From Actinoallomurus liliacearum (GTDB lineage: Bacteria; Actinomycetota; Actinomycetes; Streptosporangiales; Streptosporangiaceae), in the NCBI RefSeq assembly GCF_039542035.1, contig NZ_BAABHJ010000039.1:181770-245769 (forward strand): DNA of 64,000 nucleotides, read 5' to 3'. Shown here one piece after another: positions 42,572 through 51,136 of the stretch. The position numbers and the translations under genes were made by a program. The notes under the pieces were generated by a model that worked only from the letters and a program-made list of their open reading frames with translations, did no database searches and was not told where the DNA came from. Within the stretch, counting starts at the first letter, position 1; every line of letters begins with the position of its first letter.

Positions 42572-42621
42572 CACTGTTGACATGTCGCCAGTGGAGGTTC
42601 TACTTTCGACATGTCACAACA
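42572..42621. promoter_or_regulatory. Paired GACATGTC operators in the PadR divergent promoter
   Basis: The palindrome GACATGTC occurs at 42579-42586 and 42608-42615, 29 bases apart. They are embedded in a larger inverted repeat, CTGTTGACATGTCG against CGACATGTCACAACAG. PadR proteins usually bind ATGT/ACAT palindromes, so this fits dual binding sites controlling both directions. Confidence 0.65.
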
Positions 42622-42644
42622 GGAACGTTACTAAGGAGCCTTCG

Positions 42645-43211
42645 GTGCTCGGCTACCTCCGCACCTTCCTTCCCTGGATCGCCTTCGCCGTGATCAGCAC
42701 GCCGCACGACTCGCGGTACGGCGCGCTCGTCGGCGCGGTCCTGGCGGCGGTCCTCCTGGCAGTCGACCGCCGGGCCGGCAAGCCCTGGGACGCGCTCATC
42801 ATCGAGGCGACCTCGGTCGCGTTCTTCGGCGCGCTGGCCATCGCGGCGTTCACCGTCACCAAGGCGCCGCTCGGCGCGTACGGATCGGCCGTCTCCGACG
42901 AGTGGCTCGCCCTGGTCGCGTGGGGCTCCCTGGCCGTGCACCGGCCCTTCACTCTGGGCATCGCGCGGACGATGACGCCGCCGGAAGTGCACGACAGCCC
43001 GCTGTTCTACCGGGTCAACGCGGTGATCACGGCCGTGTGGGCGGCGGCGTTCACCGTGACGGGCGCCGTGCTGGCGCTGCTGGTCCAGGTCGCCCCGCAC
43101 GCCACGACCCTCGTCATCCTCGTCAAGGTCGCCGGCTTCGTCCTGCCCGCGCTGTTCACCGCCCGCTACCCCGCGGCCGTCGCAGCCCGCCACCGGCCCG
43201 TCGCCCAGTGA
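42645..43211 (+). CDS. Polytopic membrane protein
   Basis: A 188-residue protein with about five membrane helices (LPWIAFAVISTP; GALVGAVLAAVLLAV; AFFGALAIAAFTV; VNAVITAVWAAAFTVTGAVLALLV; LVILVKVAGFVLPALF). No family is assigned with confidence; it resembles small actinobacterial integral membrane proteins of the septation-protein-A/DUF3159 type. GTG 42645 has a strong AAGGAG six bases upstream. It lies 69 bases before the carotenoid oxygenase gene and is probably in its operon under PadR control. Confidence 0.75.
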   Translation: MLGYLRTFLPWIAFAVISTPHDSRYGALVGAVLAAVLLAVDRRAGKPWDALIIEATSVAFFGALAIAAFTVTKAPLGAYGSAVSDEWLALVAWGSLAVHRPFTLGIARTMTPPEVHDSPLFYRVNAVITAVWAAAFTVTGAVLALLVQVAPHATTLVILVKVAGFVLPALFTARYPAAVAARHRPVAQ

Positions 43212-43280
43212 GCGGATCGGCCCGTACCCCATCACCCGGCGAGCGCGCCGGCCGCACGGCCGGCCGAGACGGAGACGACG

Positions 43281-44588
43281 ATGAACCTTCCGGACTACCT
43301 CAGCGGGCTCAAGGCCCCGGTCGCCGACGAGACCGACGCCGTCGACCTGCCGGTGACCGGCGCGCTGCCCGCCGACCTGACCGGCCGTTACTTCCGCAAC
43401 GGTCCCAACCCGCTGCCCGGCCGCGACCCGGGGCACTGGTTCGGCGGCGACGGCATGCTGCACGGCGTACGCCTGCGCGACGGCCGCGCCGAGTGGTACC
43501 GCAACCGCTGGGTCCGCACCCGCAAACTCGAGGGAGCGCGCTTCGTCGGGCCGGAGGGGGTCGACCTGACCGCGACACCGGCCAACACCAGCGTCATCCG
43601 GCACGCGGGCCGCATCATGGCGCTGGTCGAGGTCGGCCTGCCGTACGAGATGACGCCCGAACTGGACACGATCGGGCCCTGCGACTTCGGCGGCCGGCTG
43701 ACGACCGCCATGACCGCCCACCCCAAGGAGGAGCCGGTCACCGGGGAGCTGCACTTCTTCGGGTACGGGTTCGTGCCGCCGTACCTCACCTACCACCGGC
43801 TCTCCGCGACCGGCGAGCTGGTGGAGAGCCGGGTCGTCGACGTCCCCGGACCGACGATGATCCACGACTTCGCCGTTACCGAGCGGCACGTGCTCTGGCT
43901 CGACCTGCCCGTCGTGTTCGACCTGGAGCTCCTCGGCTCCGGCATGCCGTACCGCTGGGACGAGACGTACGGCGCGCGGCTCGGCGTGATGCCCCGGGAC
44001 GGCGGCGCCACACGCTGGTACGACATCGACCCCTGTTACGTCTTCCACGTCGGCAACGCGTACGAGGACGCGCGCGGCCGGATCGTCCTGGACGCCGTCC
44101 GGTACGCCCGCGGCGGCTTCGCCGCCCTCTGGCCGGGCATCGGCGGCACCCCCGACCCGGCCGCCTCGGCCGCCGCGAGCGGCGGCGCGTACCTGCACCG
44201 ATGGACGCTGGACCCCGCGACCGGCGCACTCAAAGAGGAGCCGCTGGACGACCGTAACGTGGAGTTCCCGACCTTCGACGAGAGCCGGCTGGGCCGGTCC
44301 AGCCGCTTCCTGTACACGGTGACGGACGACGCCGTCGTCAAGTACGACGCCCGCACCGGCACCTCCCACGTCCGCGACGTGGGCGGCGTGCCCGGCGAGG
44401 CGGTCTACGTGCCCGCCCCCGACGCGAGCGCCGAGGACGACGGCCGGCTGCTGTCCATCGTCACCGACCGTTCCGGCGACGGCTCGGAGCTGCTCGTGCT
44501 CGACGCCGCCGACCTGGAGTTCGTCGCCTCCGTACGGCTGCCGCGCCGCGTGCCGATGGGCTTCCACGGCCGCTGGCTCGAGGACTGA
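43281..44588 (+). CDS. Carotenoid cleavage oxygenase family protein
   Basis: A 435-residue seven-bladed beta-propeller of the carotenoid/retinal-pigment-epithelium oxygenase family. The four iron-binding His are in MTAHPK (147), MIHDFA (195), YVFHVGNAYE (256) and GFHG (429). GRYFRNGPNP and HWFGGDGMLHGV are the conserved N-terminal motifs. It cleaves a double bond of a carotenoid, apocarotenoid or stilbene-like compound with O2; the substrate is not predictable. No carotenoid synthesis genes are in the window. Confidence 0.93.
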   Translation: MNLPDYLSGLKAPVADETDAVDLPVTGALPADLTGRYFRNGPNPLPGRDPGHWFGGDGMLHGVRLRDGRAEWYRNRWVRTRKLEGARFVGPEGVDLTATPANTSVIRHAGRIMALVEVGLPYEMTPELDTIGPCDFGGRLTTAMTAHPKEEPVTGELHFFGYGFVPPYLTYHRLSATGELVESRVVDVPGPTMIHDFAVTERHVLWLDLPVVFDLELLGSGMPYRWDETYGARLGVMPRDGGATRWYDIDPCYVFHVGNAYEDARGRIVLDAVRYARGGFAALWPGIGGTPDPAASAAASGGAYLHRWTLDPATGALKEEPLDDRNVEFPTFDESRLGRSSRFLYTVTDDAVVKYDARTGTSHVRDVGGVPGEAVYVPAPDASAEDDGRLLSIVTDRSGDGSELLVLDAADLEFVASVRLPRRVPMGFHGRWLED

Positions 44589-44666
44589 CGGCTCCGTTCT
44601 CTCCAGGGACGGGAGCCGATCCCCGGCGGGCCGAGCGCGTCCGACCGGTGCGCCGGCCCAGTGGCC

Positions 44667-44764
44667 GGGCGAAAGACTCGGCAAAGCCGCCGCCGACCCG
44701 GCGATTCACCGGGAATGAGGGAAACCGCCGGGCGGCCCGTACACCTTTCCCGAGCCTTTCGCCC
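44667..44764. repeat. About 100-base palindromic element, copy 2
   Basis: The ends GGGCGAAAGACTCGG and CCGAGCCTTTCGCCC are inverted repeats with one mismatch and share GGGCGAAA..CTCGG with copy 1. The inner sequences differ. It lies after the carotenoid oxygenase gene. Confidence 0.6.
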
Positions 44765-44793
44765 GCGACCCCGCCGTACGGGCAACGCGAAAC

Positions 44794-44828
44794 GGCCCGG
44801 CCCCGACGGAGTCGTCGGGGGCCGGGCC
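44794..44828 (-). terminator. Terminator hairpin of the surface-protein gene
   Basis: A 14-base-pair stem with one bulge (GGCCCGGCCCCGAC with its complement) lies 23 bases after the stop on the minus strand, followed by GTTTCGCGTT. It may also serve the convergent oxygenase gene. Confidence 0.65.
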
Positions 44829-44851
44829 GGTCGTGCGTCGAGAGCCGCGGT

Positions 44852-45862
44852 TCAGTGGGCGCGGCGCGTGCCACCGCGAGGCTTGCGGTGCGTGCCCTTC
44901 GGCTTGGGAACGGCCTTCGCGTTCCGGTTGGTCGCCTTGCCGAGCCGCACCTGGGTGAGCAACAGCCCGAACGCCACCAGTAGCGCGGCGAGCCACGCGG
45001 CCTGCGTGCTGGCCAGCTTGTCGAACGTCAGCTCGTTCGCCCCGTCGGCGGCGTTCTGCATCGACTGCGAGTTGCCGGCGTTCTCGAGGAGCGGCGCGGT
45101 CGACGGCACCTGATTCGGCTGGCCCTGCGCCTGGTTCTGCTGCCCGACGTTCGGCAGCACCGCGTTGTTCTGCGGCGCCGTCTGCGGCGTGGTGTTCCCC
45201 CTGGACGTCGTCCCGGAGTTCAGGTTCCCCGACGGAGTCGTCGTCGAGCTCGACCCACTACTACTCGACCCGGACGACCCGCTACTACCGCTGCTCGACC
45301 CGCTGGAGTTCGACGGCTTCGCCGACGCCTTCGGCTTCTTCACCGAGAAGGACAGGGTCTTCTGGATGGCCTTGGCGTTGTCGGCGTCGACATACGCGTA
45401 GATGGTGGCCGTACCGTCCTTGGCGTTTGAAGGAACGGTGACGGTGACCGCAACTCGCCGACTGAGGCTGAGATCGCCGACCTTGTAGGTCCGGTTACCG
45501 GAGCTATCGCAGACGACCTTCGAGCGACTGTCGCCGCCGACCGTGAGGACGACCGCCTTCGCCGTGATCACGGAGGCCGTGACGTAGACGTCCATCGAGT
45601 ACGTGGAGCCAGGGCGTCCAGGATTCGGGCGTGACCCGGCGAACTTCACGTCCAGCTTCGCCAGCGAGGGAGTCGGGGTCGGTGTCGGAGTGGGGGTGTC
45701 ACTGGCGCTCTTCGTCGGCGTCGACGATGCCGAAGGTGAGGAGTCCGTCGGTGTCGGCGTCGTCGTATCGGCCGCGAGGGCGGGTGGGGCGTTGCCGACG
45801 ATCAGGACGATACCTGCGCCGAGAACGATGACCAGCGGGTTTCGTGCCGATCGTGCGAGCAC
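44852..45862 (-). CDS. Cell-surface protein with stalk and C-terminal membrane anchor
   Basis: A 336-residue exported protein. The signal peptide is MLARSARNPLVIVLGAGIVL to APPALA near 30. A Ser/Thr/Pro segment follows, then a beta-sandwich domain (about 65-170; VKFAGSRPNPGRPGSTYSMD; YKVGDLSLSRRVAVTVTVPS), a Ser/Gly stalk, a Gln/Asn/Pro region and a C-terminal membrane helix (AAWLAALLVAFGLLLTQV) with a strongly basic tail. The sandwich is Ig-like. The function is unknown, possibly adhesion or wall interaction. GTG 45862 has GGGGAGG upstream. Confidence 0.8.
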   Translation of the reverse strand: MLARSARNPLVIVLGAGIVLIVGNAPPALAADTTTPTPTDSSPSASSTPTKSASDTPTPTPTPTPSLAKLDVKFAGSRPNPGRPGSTYSMDVYVTASVITAKAVVLTVGGDSRSKVVCDSSGNRTYKVGDLSLSRRVAVTVTVPSNAKDGTATIYAYVDADNAKAIQKTLSFSVKKPKASAKPSNSSGSSSGSSGSSGSSSSGSSSTTTPSGNLNSGTTSRGNTTPQTAPQNNAVLPNVGQQNQAQGQPNQVPSTAPLLENAGNSQSMQNAADGANELTFDKLASTQAAWLAALLVAFGLLLTQVRLGKATNRNAKAVPKPKGTHRKPRGGTRRAH

Positions 45863-45992
45863 CGCTCACAACCTCCCCATCGCACCGCAAAGACGCCCAC
45901 CCCGGCTTACCCCGGCTCGGTGGTTATGAATCATGCGATCACGTGAAAGCCGATCAATCAACCGTGCTAACGAGGTTATATCGCAGCAACCC

Positions 45993-46361
45993 CTAGATGA
46001 GCTCTTGGTGAAGCCCGGTGATCTCGTCGCGAGCGACCCATGCCTGGTAGACGCCGATGTCCACCCGCTCCAATTCGAGAGCGGCGGCGACGGGGGCGCG
46101 GCCGCCGCTGTACTCGACGCGTACCCAGCCGTCGTGTTCGCCGATGACGACGAACGGCTCTCCGCGCCAGGTGCAGCGGGTCCGCAGGTAGCGCAGGCTC
46201 TCGACCTCGTCCTCGCGGACGATTCGCAGGAACCGGCCGGGCCCTATCTCGGTGAAGCCTTCCGCCGGGCCGGCGGAGTACAGCCGGACCTCACCGTCGA
46301 CACCGGGCACGGCGTCGTAGTCGCCGCCCTGCCATCGAGCGACGTAGCCGTCTCTGTTCAC
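45993..46361 (-). CDS. Small hypothetical protein coupled to the SseB-like gene
   Basis: A 122-residue soluble beta-rich protein (DGYVARWQGGDYDAVPGVDG; RYLRTRCTWRGEPFVVIGEH; GWVRVEYSGGRAP; VYQAWVARDEI). No family is recognised. GTG 46361 overlaps the stop of the upstream gene by 4 bases (GTGA), which implies translational coupling and a joint role, for example as a chaperone or immunity partner of the large protein (speculative). Confidence 0.7.
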   Translation of the reverse strand: MNRDGYVARWQGGDYDAVPGVDGEVRLYSAGPAEGFTEIGPGRFLRIVREDEVESLRYLRTRCTWRGEPFVVIGEHDGWVRVEYSGGRAPVAAALELERVDIGVYQAWVARDEITGLHQELI

Positions 46362-49300
46362 TTCTCGTTCTCCCACACGAGCCGGTCCGCGTCGTACCTC
46401 GCGACGAAGCGCTCGGACCCGTCACTGCTGATGGCGTACATCTCCGAGCCGTGCGGCAGCCGGAAACTCTCGACCTTGTACTCGGGGATGCTGCCCGCGC
46501 TGCCGGAGGCGAAGCCGTCTCCGGTGAACGGCGGGGCCTCGACGACCCAGCCGTCCTCGCCCCACTCCTTGAGCGCGTCTTCGGACGTGCCGCCGAAGGG
46601 CGTGCGGTAGAGCCCCGCGCGGTACGCGGGCCACCGGATGACGTGCACCTCGGGGTCGTCGCCGGTGAAGGGCGCCCCGTCGCGGATCAGGCCGAGGCAT
46701 TCGTACAGCCGACGCGGCGTGTTGAGGTCGATGACGTCCGGCACGCGGTACACGAAGCCGGCGACCCGGTCGTACGCCTTCTCGAGGTACCAGGGGACCT
46801 GGTCGTGGGCCACGACCTTCTGCATGATCGTGAACCCGCTCTCCGCGACGGGCGGCGCGGCCACGGGGGGCTGCGGTGCCGGTTCCGGGAGCGGTGCCGC
46901 CTGTGGTTCGGCCGGCGGTACCTCGGCCGGGGCGCTGGGCGCCTCAACGACCGCCGCGGGCTCCGGCTGCGGCGTGACCGTGGCCTGGGGTGCCTCTGCC
47001 GCCGTGTCCTGCGGGACACCGCCGGGCGCCGCCTCGGGCGGCGGCGCGGCGGACCGGCCCGCGATCGCGGCGATCTCCTCGGCGGACAGCGCGATCTCGA
47101 TCGGGGTGCCGGGGTTCACCGACACGTCCCAGCTCGGCTCCGGCCACGCGGCGATGAGGTCGGTGAACTTCGGCATGACGAAGCCCGTCGTGCCGACCGC
47201 CTCCTTCATCCAGTCGAAGGAGGTGAACACGAGCAGAGACGTTCGGCCGCGGACCGGGACCGCCGACCACGGGAACGCCGGGTCGTTCGGCGGAGTCTGC
47301 ACCGTCGGCGGCGTACGGCTCCACACGGGCAGGAACACCGATGCCTCGAGCAGCGCGGTGAGACGCATGGCCGGGTCGTTCCGGGCCTCGAACAGCCGCC
47401 GCTCGGCGTCGTTCTGCGCCGGGAAGTCGCTCGTCAGCCGCTCCGCTGCCGCGTCGTCGACCTGCCGTGACAGGGCGATGATGCGCTCGCCGGGGATCGT
47501 GGCGCCGATGGGGGAGCCGTCGTTGATGACGAGGTCCCACGCCGGGTCCGGCCAGAAGCGCAGGACCTTGGCGAGGTCGGACAGGACGAACGGGTGGCCG
47601 CCCATCGCCTCGCGCATCCGGCTCGGTCCGGTGAACAGCGGGACGACGGTACGCCCGCCGGACTCGCGGGTGTACCACTGGAAGCCCGGCCGCCCGGGGC
47701 CCAGCATGAGGTCGCCGCCCTCCACCATGGGCACCCAGATCTGGCGAACGCCCAGGAGCGTCCGGAGGAACCCGTCCCGGTCGTCGCGCGCGGCGGCGTC
47801 GTGCAGCAGGCGCTCTTCCTCGTCCAGCGGGACGAACTCGGCGCCGGCCGTGAAGTGGGGAGTGAGGGGCGCGTCGGAGGACGGCACCCGGGCGGCCGCG
47901 TCCGGGGGCGGTTCGGCGGCGACGGCCGTCTCGTCGGGGCCGGCGGGCATCGGCTCGTCACCGGAGATGACCGGTTGCGGCGCGGTCTCGGCCAGGGGCG
48001 GCGTGCCGGGTGCGGGCGGAACCGCGCTCGCCGTGGCGTACGAGAGGTACGGCCGCGTGCCGTCCCCGGACGGCGGCGAGGTGTCCGGACCGGGCGCCGG
48101 CGCGGGACCGTCCGGCGGCGCCGAGGGAATGCCAGGGTCGGGCGCGTCCGGCGCGGGCGGCGTTCCGCCGGGTACGGGCTGATGCACGTCCGGCCACGAA
48201 ACCGTCGGCACGTCTCCGGCCGGTCTCGGAGCGAAGCTCGGATCCGGGCTCTGCGGCTCGGCCGGTTGTACGGGCGCGGGGGCGGTCTCCGCGGCGGGTG
48301 GCGCCGGCGGGGCGGCGTGCTGGTCGGCCGGCGCGGGCTGCGAGCCGGGTGCGTCGTACACGCCGGACGCGGTGTGCACGTCGATGATCGTCGCGGGCCA
48401 GGCCGTGGTCGGCTGGGAACCGGCCTCGTCGCCGCCCGGCGCGGCATGCGCGCCGGTGGCCGGGCCGCTTCCGCCCGGGATCGCGTGCGAGCCGAGACCA
48501 CTGTCCTGGCCGCCGGGCGCGGGGTAACCGCCGGTGGCCGGGCCGGTCCCGTCCGGGATCGGGCGCAGGTCGAGACCGGTGTCCTGACCGCCGGGTGCGG
48601 GATAACCGCCGGTGGCCGGGTCGGTCCCGCCCGGGGCCGGGCGCGGGTCGAGATCGGTGTCCTGGCCGACGGGCGTGGGGTAACCGCCGGTGGCCGGGTC
48701 GGTTCCGCCCGGGAGCGCGTGCGGGTCGAGACCGGTGTCCTGGCCGCCGGGTGCGGGGTGGCCGCCGGTGGCCGGATCGGTCCCGTCCGGAGCCGGGCGC
48801 GGGTCGAGACCGGAGTCCTGAACGCCCGGCGCGGCGTACGGGCCGGTGTCGTGGCCGCCCGGTGCGGCGTGCGCGACGCCTTCGGCGTCGTGCCCCGCCG
48901 GGGCGGTGCCGGGCTCCGGAGCGGGGACCGGCTGAGCGGCCGGGGTGGGAGCCGCCTCCTGAGCGTGCGGTCGCTGCTCGGCCCTCACCTGGTCCGCGGT
49001 GATCTGGTTGAGGAACCAGGCGGGCAGGTAGGCCTCGATCGGCATCCCGGAGTTGACCGCGAGCCACCAGTCGGCGTCCGGCCAGGACTGCGCCATCTCC
49101 ACCAGCGACATCCGTACGAATTGCTCGTAGCCGGGGCCGAGGTGGCGGCGCGCCGACTCGACGGACGTGTAGGCGAGCACATGGGTGCGCCCCTCGTGGA
49201 CGCTGGTCGGCCACGTGAACGCGGGCTGTCCGGAGGCGTCGGGCTCCGTCTGCGGCACCGGGACGACGAGCTCGGCCACGCTCAGCAGCCTGAAGTAGGC

Positions 49301-49375
49301 GTTCTGGTCCCCGGCGCGCAGCACCTCGCCAAGCTGCTGCTCCAGTTGGTTAGCGGGCTCCCATGTGTCGGTCAT
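46358..49375 (-). CDS. Large multi-domain SseB-family protein
   Basis: A 1005-residue protein. Three SseB-like N-domains are spaced along it: about 5-140 (LGEVLRAGDQNAYFRLLSVA; RTHVLAYTSVESA), about 495-630 (FVPLDEERLLHDAAARDDRD; GGRTVVPLFTGPS) and about 635-780 (DAERRLFEARNDPAMRLTAL; RTSLLVFTSFDWM). Between the first and second lies a 340-residue Pro/Ala/Gly/Asp linker with tandem repeats. The last 150 residues (YLEKAYDRVAGFVYRVPDVI onward) form a separate domain of unknown function. SseB domains are named after a Salmonella secretion protein, but in actinobacteria the role is unclear. ATG 49375 has GGGGGGTGG upstream. Confidence 0.8.
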   Translation of the reverse strand: MTDTWEPANQLEQQLGEVLRAGDQNAYFRLLSVAELVVPVPQTEPDASGQPAFTWPTSVHEGRTHVLAYTSVESARRHLGPGYEQFVRMSLVEMAQSWPDADWWLAVNSGMPIEAYLPAWFLNQITADQVRAEQRPHAQEAAPTPAAQPVPAPEPGTAPAGHDAEGVAHAAPGGHDTGPYAAPGVQDSGLDPRPAPDGTDPATGGHPAPGGQDTGLDPHALPGGTDPATGGYPTPVGQDTDLDPRPAPGGTDPATGGYPAPGGQDTGLDLRPIPDGTGPATGGYPAPGGQDSGLGSHAIPGGSGPATGAHAAPGGDEAGSQPTTAWPATIIDVHTASGVYDAPGSQPAPADQHAAPPAPPAAETAPAPVQPAEPQSPDPSFAPRPAGDVPTVSWPDVHQPVPGGTPPAPDAPDPGIPSAPPDGPAPAPGPDTSPPSGDGTRPYLSYATASAVPPAPGTPPLAETAPQPVISGDEPMPAGPDETAVAAEPPPDAAARVPSSDAPLTPHFTAGAEFVPLDEEERLLHDAAARDDRDGFLRTLLGVRQIWVPMVEGGDLMLGPGRPGFQWYTRESGGRTVVPLFTGPSRMREAMGGHPFVLSDLAKVLRFWPDPAWDLVINDGSPIGATIPGERIIALSRQVDDAAAERLTSDFPAQNDAERRLFEARNDPAMRLTALLEASVFLPVWSRTPPTVQTPPNDPAFPWSAVPVRGRTSLLVFTSFDWMKEAVGTTGFVMPKFTDLIAAWPEPSWDVSVNPGTPIEIALSAEEIAAIAGRSAAPPPEAAPGGVPQDTAAEAPQATVTPQPEPAAVVEAPSAPAEVPPAEPQAAPLPEPAPQPPVAAPPVAESGFTIMQKVVAHDQVPWYLEKAYDRVAGFVYRVPDVIDLNTPRRLYECLGLIRDGAPFTGDDPEVHVIRWPAYRAGLYRTPFGGTSEDALKEWGEDGWVVEAPPFTGDGFASGSAGSIPEYKVESFRLPHGSEMYAISSDGSERFVARYDADRLVWENEK
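48452..48841 (-). repeat. 78-base tandem repeats in the SseB-like gene
   Basis: Five imperfect copies with a 78-base period (GCCGGTGGCCGG recurs at 48452, 48530, 48608, 48686 and 48764) encode a 26-residue unit of the type APGGQDTGLDPRPAPGGTDP plus ATGGYP. They form part of the flexible linker. Confidence 0.9.
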
Positions 49376-49725
49376 TGGCCACCCCCCGGAAGCTCTTTGC
49401 ACAAGGTGTCCACCGTACCGGGAGCAAACCGGCGGTGCGCACGAGTACCACCAGTCGACCGGACCAATCAGGACTAATCGGTATCATTCGCCCCTTTTGG
49501 CAACGTTACACGCTGCTGTCTCACCAGTGAGCTGCCGCCCCCCGCACGGGCCCGCCTCCTGCGGTCTTGCCGCCGGCGAACCCGTCTCCTGAGAGCCGGC
49601 CACGCCCGGCTGGCCTCATCCGGCCGATCTCACCGGTCGGCCGCACCGAGCCGCCCACACCCGGCCGCCCACACCCGGCCGGCCTCGGAGACAGGCCGCA
49701 CCGGGTCGGCCTCAGTGGGGCGGCC
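49376..49725. other. 350-base intergenic region
   Basis: It contains the SseB-gene promoter area and CCCACACCCGGCCG direct repeats near 49650-49680. No gene is supported. Confidence 0.5.
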
Positions 49726-50982
49726 TCAGTGGGACAGTCGGCGCAGGGCGGTCAGCAGGCGGTCGATGTGCTCGTCCGTCGTGCCGATGCCGATGCTCGC
49801 CCGCAGGGCGGTGCCGTCACCGTCGTCGCAGCCGCCGTCTCCCGCGCCGACCAGGCGCCGGACGAGGGGGTGCGCGCAGAACTTCCCGTCGCGGACGCCG
49901 ATGCCGTACTCCTCGGAGAGCGCCGTGGCGACGGCACGGGACTCGCGCCCCTCCACGACGAACGGCACGATGCCGACGCGCGGATGCCGGTCGCCCCACA
50001 GCGACAGCTCCCGTACGCCGGGGATCGCCGCCAGCCCCCTCCGCAGCCGCGACAGCAGCCGCTCCTCCTCCGCGACGAGGGCGTCCCAGTCGGTCAGCGC
50101 CTCGCAGGCGGCGGCGAGGGCGACGACGCCGAGGACGTTCGGCGTGCCGGCCTCGTGCCGCTGCTGCGGGTCGGTGGACCACGTCACGTGCTCGCCGACG
50201 CTCGCGGTGGCGCCGCCGCCCAGCAGGTACGGCTCCGCGGCGCGCAGCCAGTCGGCGCGGCCCACGAGGCAGCCGGCGCCGAACGGCGCGTAGAGCTTGT
50301 GCCCGGAGAAGGCGACGTAGTCCACGTCGAGCGCGCCCATGTCGAACGGCCGGTGCGGGACGAGCTGCGCGGCGTCCACCGCGATGCGGGCGCCGTGCGC
50401 GCGGGCGACGGCGGCGAGCTCGGCGAGGGGCCACAGTTCGCCGGTGACGTTCGACGCGGCGGTGACGACGAGCAGGCGCGGCCCGGACGGCGCCGCGGCG
50501 AGGGCCTCCCCGGCGGCCGTGACGGCCGCGGTCGGGGAGTCGGGGGCGGCGAGCCGTACGACCCGGTGGCCGCGCCCCCAGGGCAGCAGGCTCGCGTGGT
50601 GCTCGGACTCGAAGACGACGACCGTGGTGCCGTGCGGCAGGGCGTGCGCGAGGAGGTTCATCGCGTCGGTGGTGTTACGGGTGAACACCACGGCGTCCCG
50701 GTGCCAGGCGCCGACGAACTCGCGTACGACGCGACGGGCGCGTTCGTACCGGTCGGTCGTCACCTGCGACGCGTAGCCCGCGCCGCGGTGCACGCTGCTG
50801 TAGTAGGGGAGGGCGGCGTCGAGCGCGTCGCGCACCGCCTCCAGACAGGGCGCGCTCGCCGCGTAGTCGAGGTTCGCGTACGAAACGGTGCGCCCACCGG
50901 CCACGGGGACGGGAACGCCCGCGCCGACGACACGAAGAGTGGGACGGGCGACGGCGGGCAGATCGAGGACAGCGGACAACAC
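49726..50982 (-). CDS. Class V aminotransferase / cysteine-desulfurase-like enzyme
   Basis: A 418-residue PLP enzyme. NLDYAASAPCLEAVRDALDA opens the fold, NTTDAMNLLAHAL and SEHHASLLPW hold cofactor contacts, VDAAQLVPHRPFDM the PLP-binding Asp, and the Lys is in AFSGHKLYAPFGAG. The C-terminus has RASIGIGTTDEHIDRLL. It resembles SufS/CsdA-type desulfurases but is not part of a suf cluster. A SAM-IV type riboswitch in its leader indicates a role in sulfur amino-acid metabolism. GTG 50982 has a GGAGG site. Confidence 0.88.
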   Translation of the reverse strand: MLSAVLDLPAVARPTLRVVGAGVPVPVAGGRTVSYANLDYAASAPCLEAVRDALDAALPYYSSVHRGAGYASQVTTDRYERARRVVREFVGAWHRDAVVFTRNTTDAMNLLAHALPHGTTVVVFESEHHASLLPWGRGHRVVRLAAPDSPTAAVTAAGEALAAAPSGPRLLVVTAASNVTGELWPLAELAAVARAHGARIAVDAAQLVPHRPFDMGALDVDYVAFSGHKLYAPFGAGCLVGRADWLRAAEPYLLGGGATASVGEHVTWSTDPQQRHEAGTPNVLGVVALAAACEALTDWDALVAEEERLLSRLRRGLAAIPGVRELSLWGDRHPRVGIVPFVVEGRESRAVATALSEEYGIGVRDGKFCAHPLVRRLVGAGDGGCDDGDGTALRASIGIGTTDEHIDRLLTALRRLSH

Positions 50983-50993
50983 GCACCTCCAGC

Positions 50994-51019
50994 GGGGTCT
51001 GGGACCCCACGAGGGGTCC
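50994..51019 (-). promoter_or_regulatory. Alternative hairpins before the ribosome-binding site (expression platform)
   Basis: GGACCCC at 51002-51008 can pair either with GGGGTCC at 51013-51019 or with GGGGTC at 50994-50999. The second hairpin ends beside the GGAGG of the downstream gene. The choices exclude each other, as expected for a riboswitch that controls translation. Confidence 0.55.
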
Positions 51020-51130
51020 GCGCTTGTCCGGCACGGTCGTGCCGAACCCGGTCATCACCCGGGGCACCCCGCCACGGACGGAGGGTTGCCGGCCAGCAAG
51101 CCGGGGCTCAACGCTGGCACTCGTGACCTG
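51020..51130 (-). promoter_or_regulatory. SAM-IV type riboswitch
   Basis: The minus-strand leader contains GAGTGCCAGCGTTGAGCCCC, then GGCTTGCTGGCCGGCAACCC and GTGGCGGGGTGCCCCGGGTG, in the order and with the key bases of SAM-IV RNAs of actinobacteria. The closing stem pairs GGTCA (51128-51124) with TGACC (51054-51050), and a downstream GGCACGACCGTGCC hairpin follows. It senses S-adenosylmethionine and is expected to lower expression of the class V aminotransferase when SAM is plentiful. Confidence 0.85.
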
Positions 51131-51136
51131 ATCGGG

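Noticed and set aside
42600..44684. Minus-strand frame of 694 codons opposite the membrane protein and carotenoid oxygenase
   Set aside because: The plus strand holds all four iron-binding His and conserved oxygenase motifs; the minus frame has none.
48452..48841. Regular 78-base repeats as a CRISPR array
   Set aside because: The copies are contiguous without unique spacers, encode an in-frame 26-residue unit and no cas genes are present.
47594..49477. Long plus-strand open frames opposite the SseB-like gene
   Set aside because: The minus strand has SseB motifs, a good start site and a coupled downstream gene; the plus frames are Arg/Gly-rich shadows.
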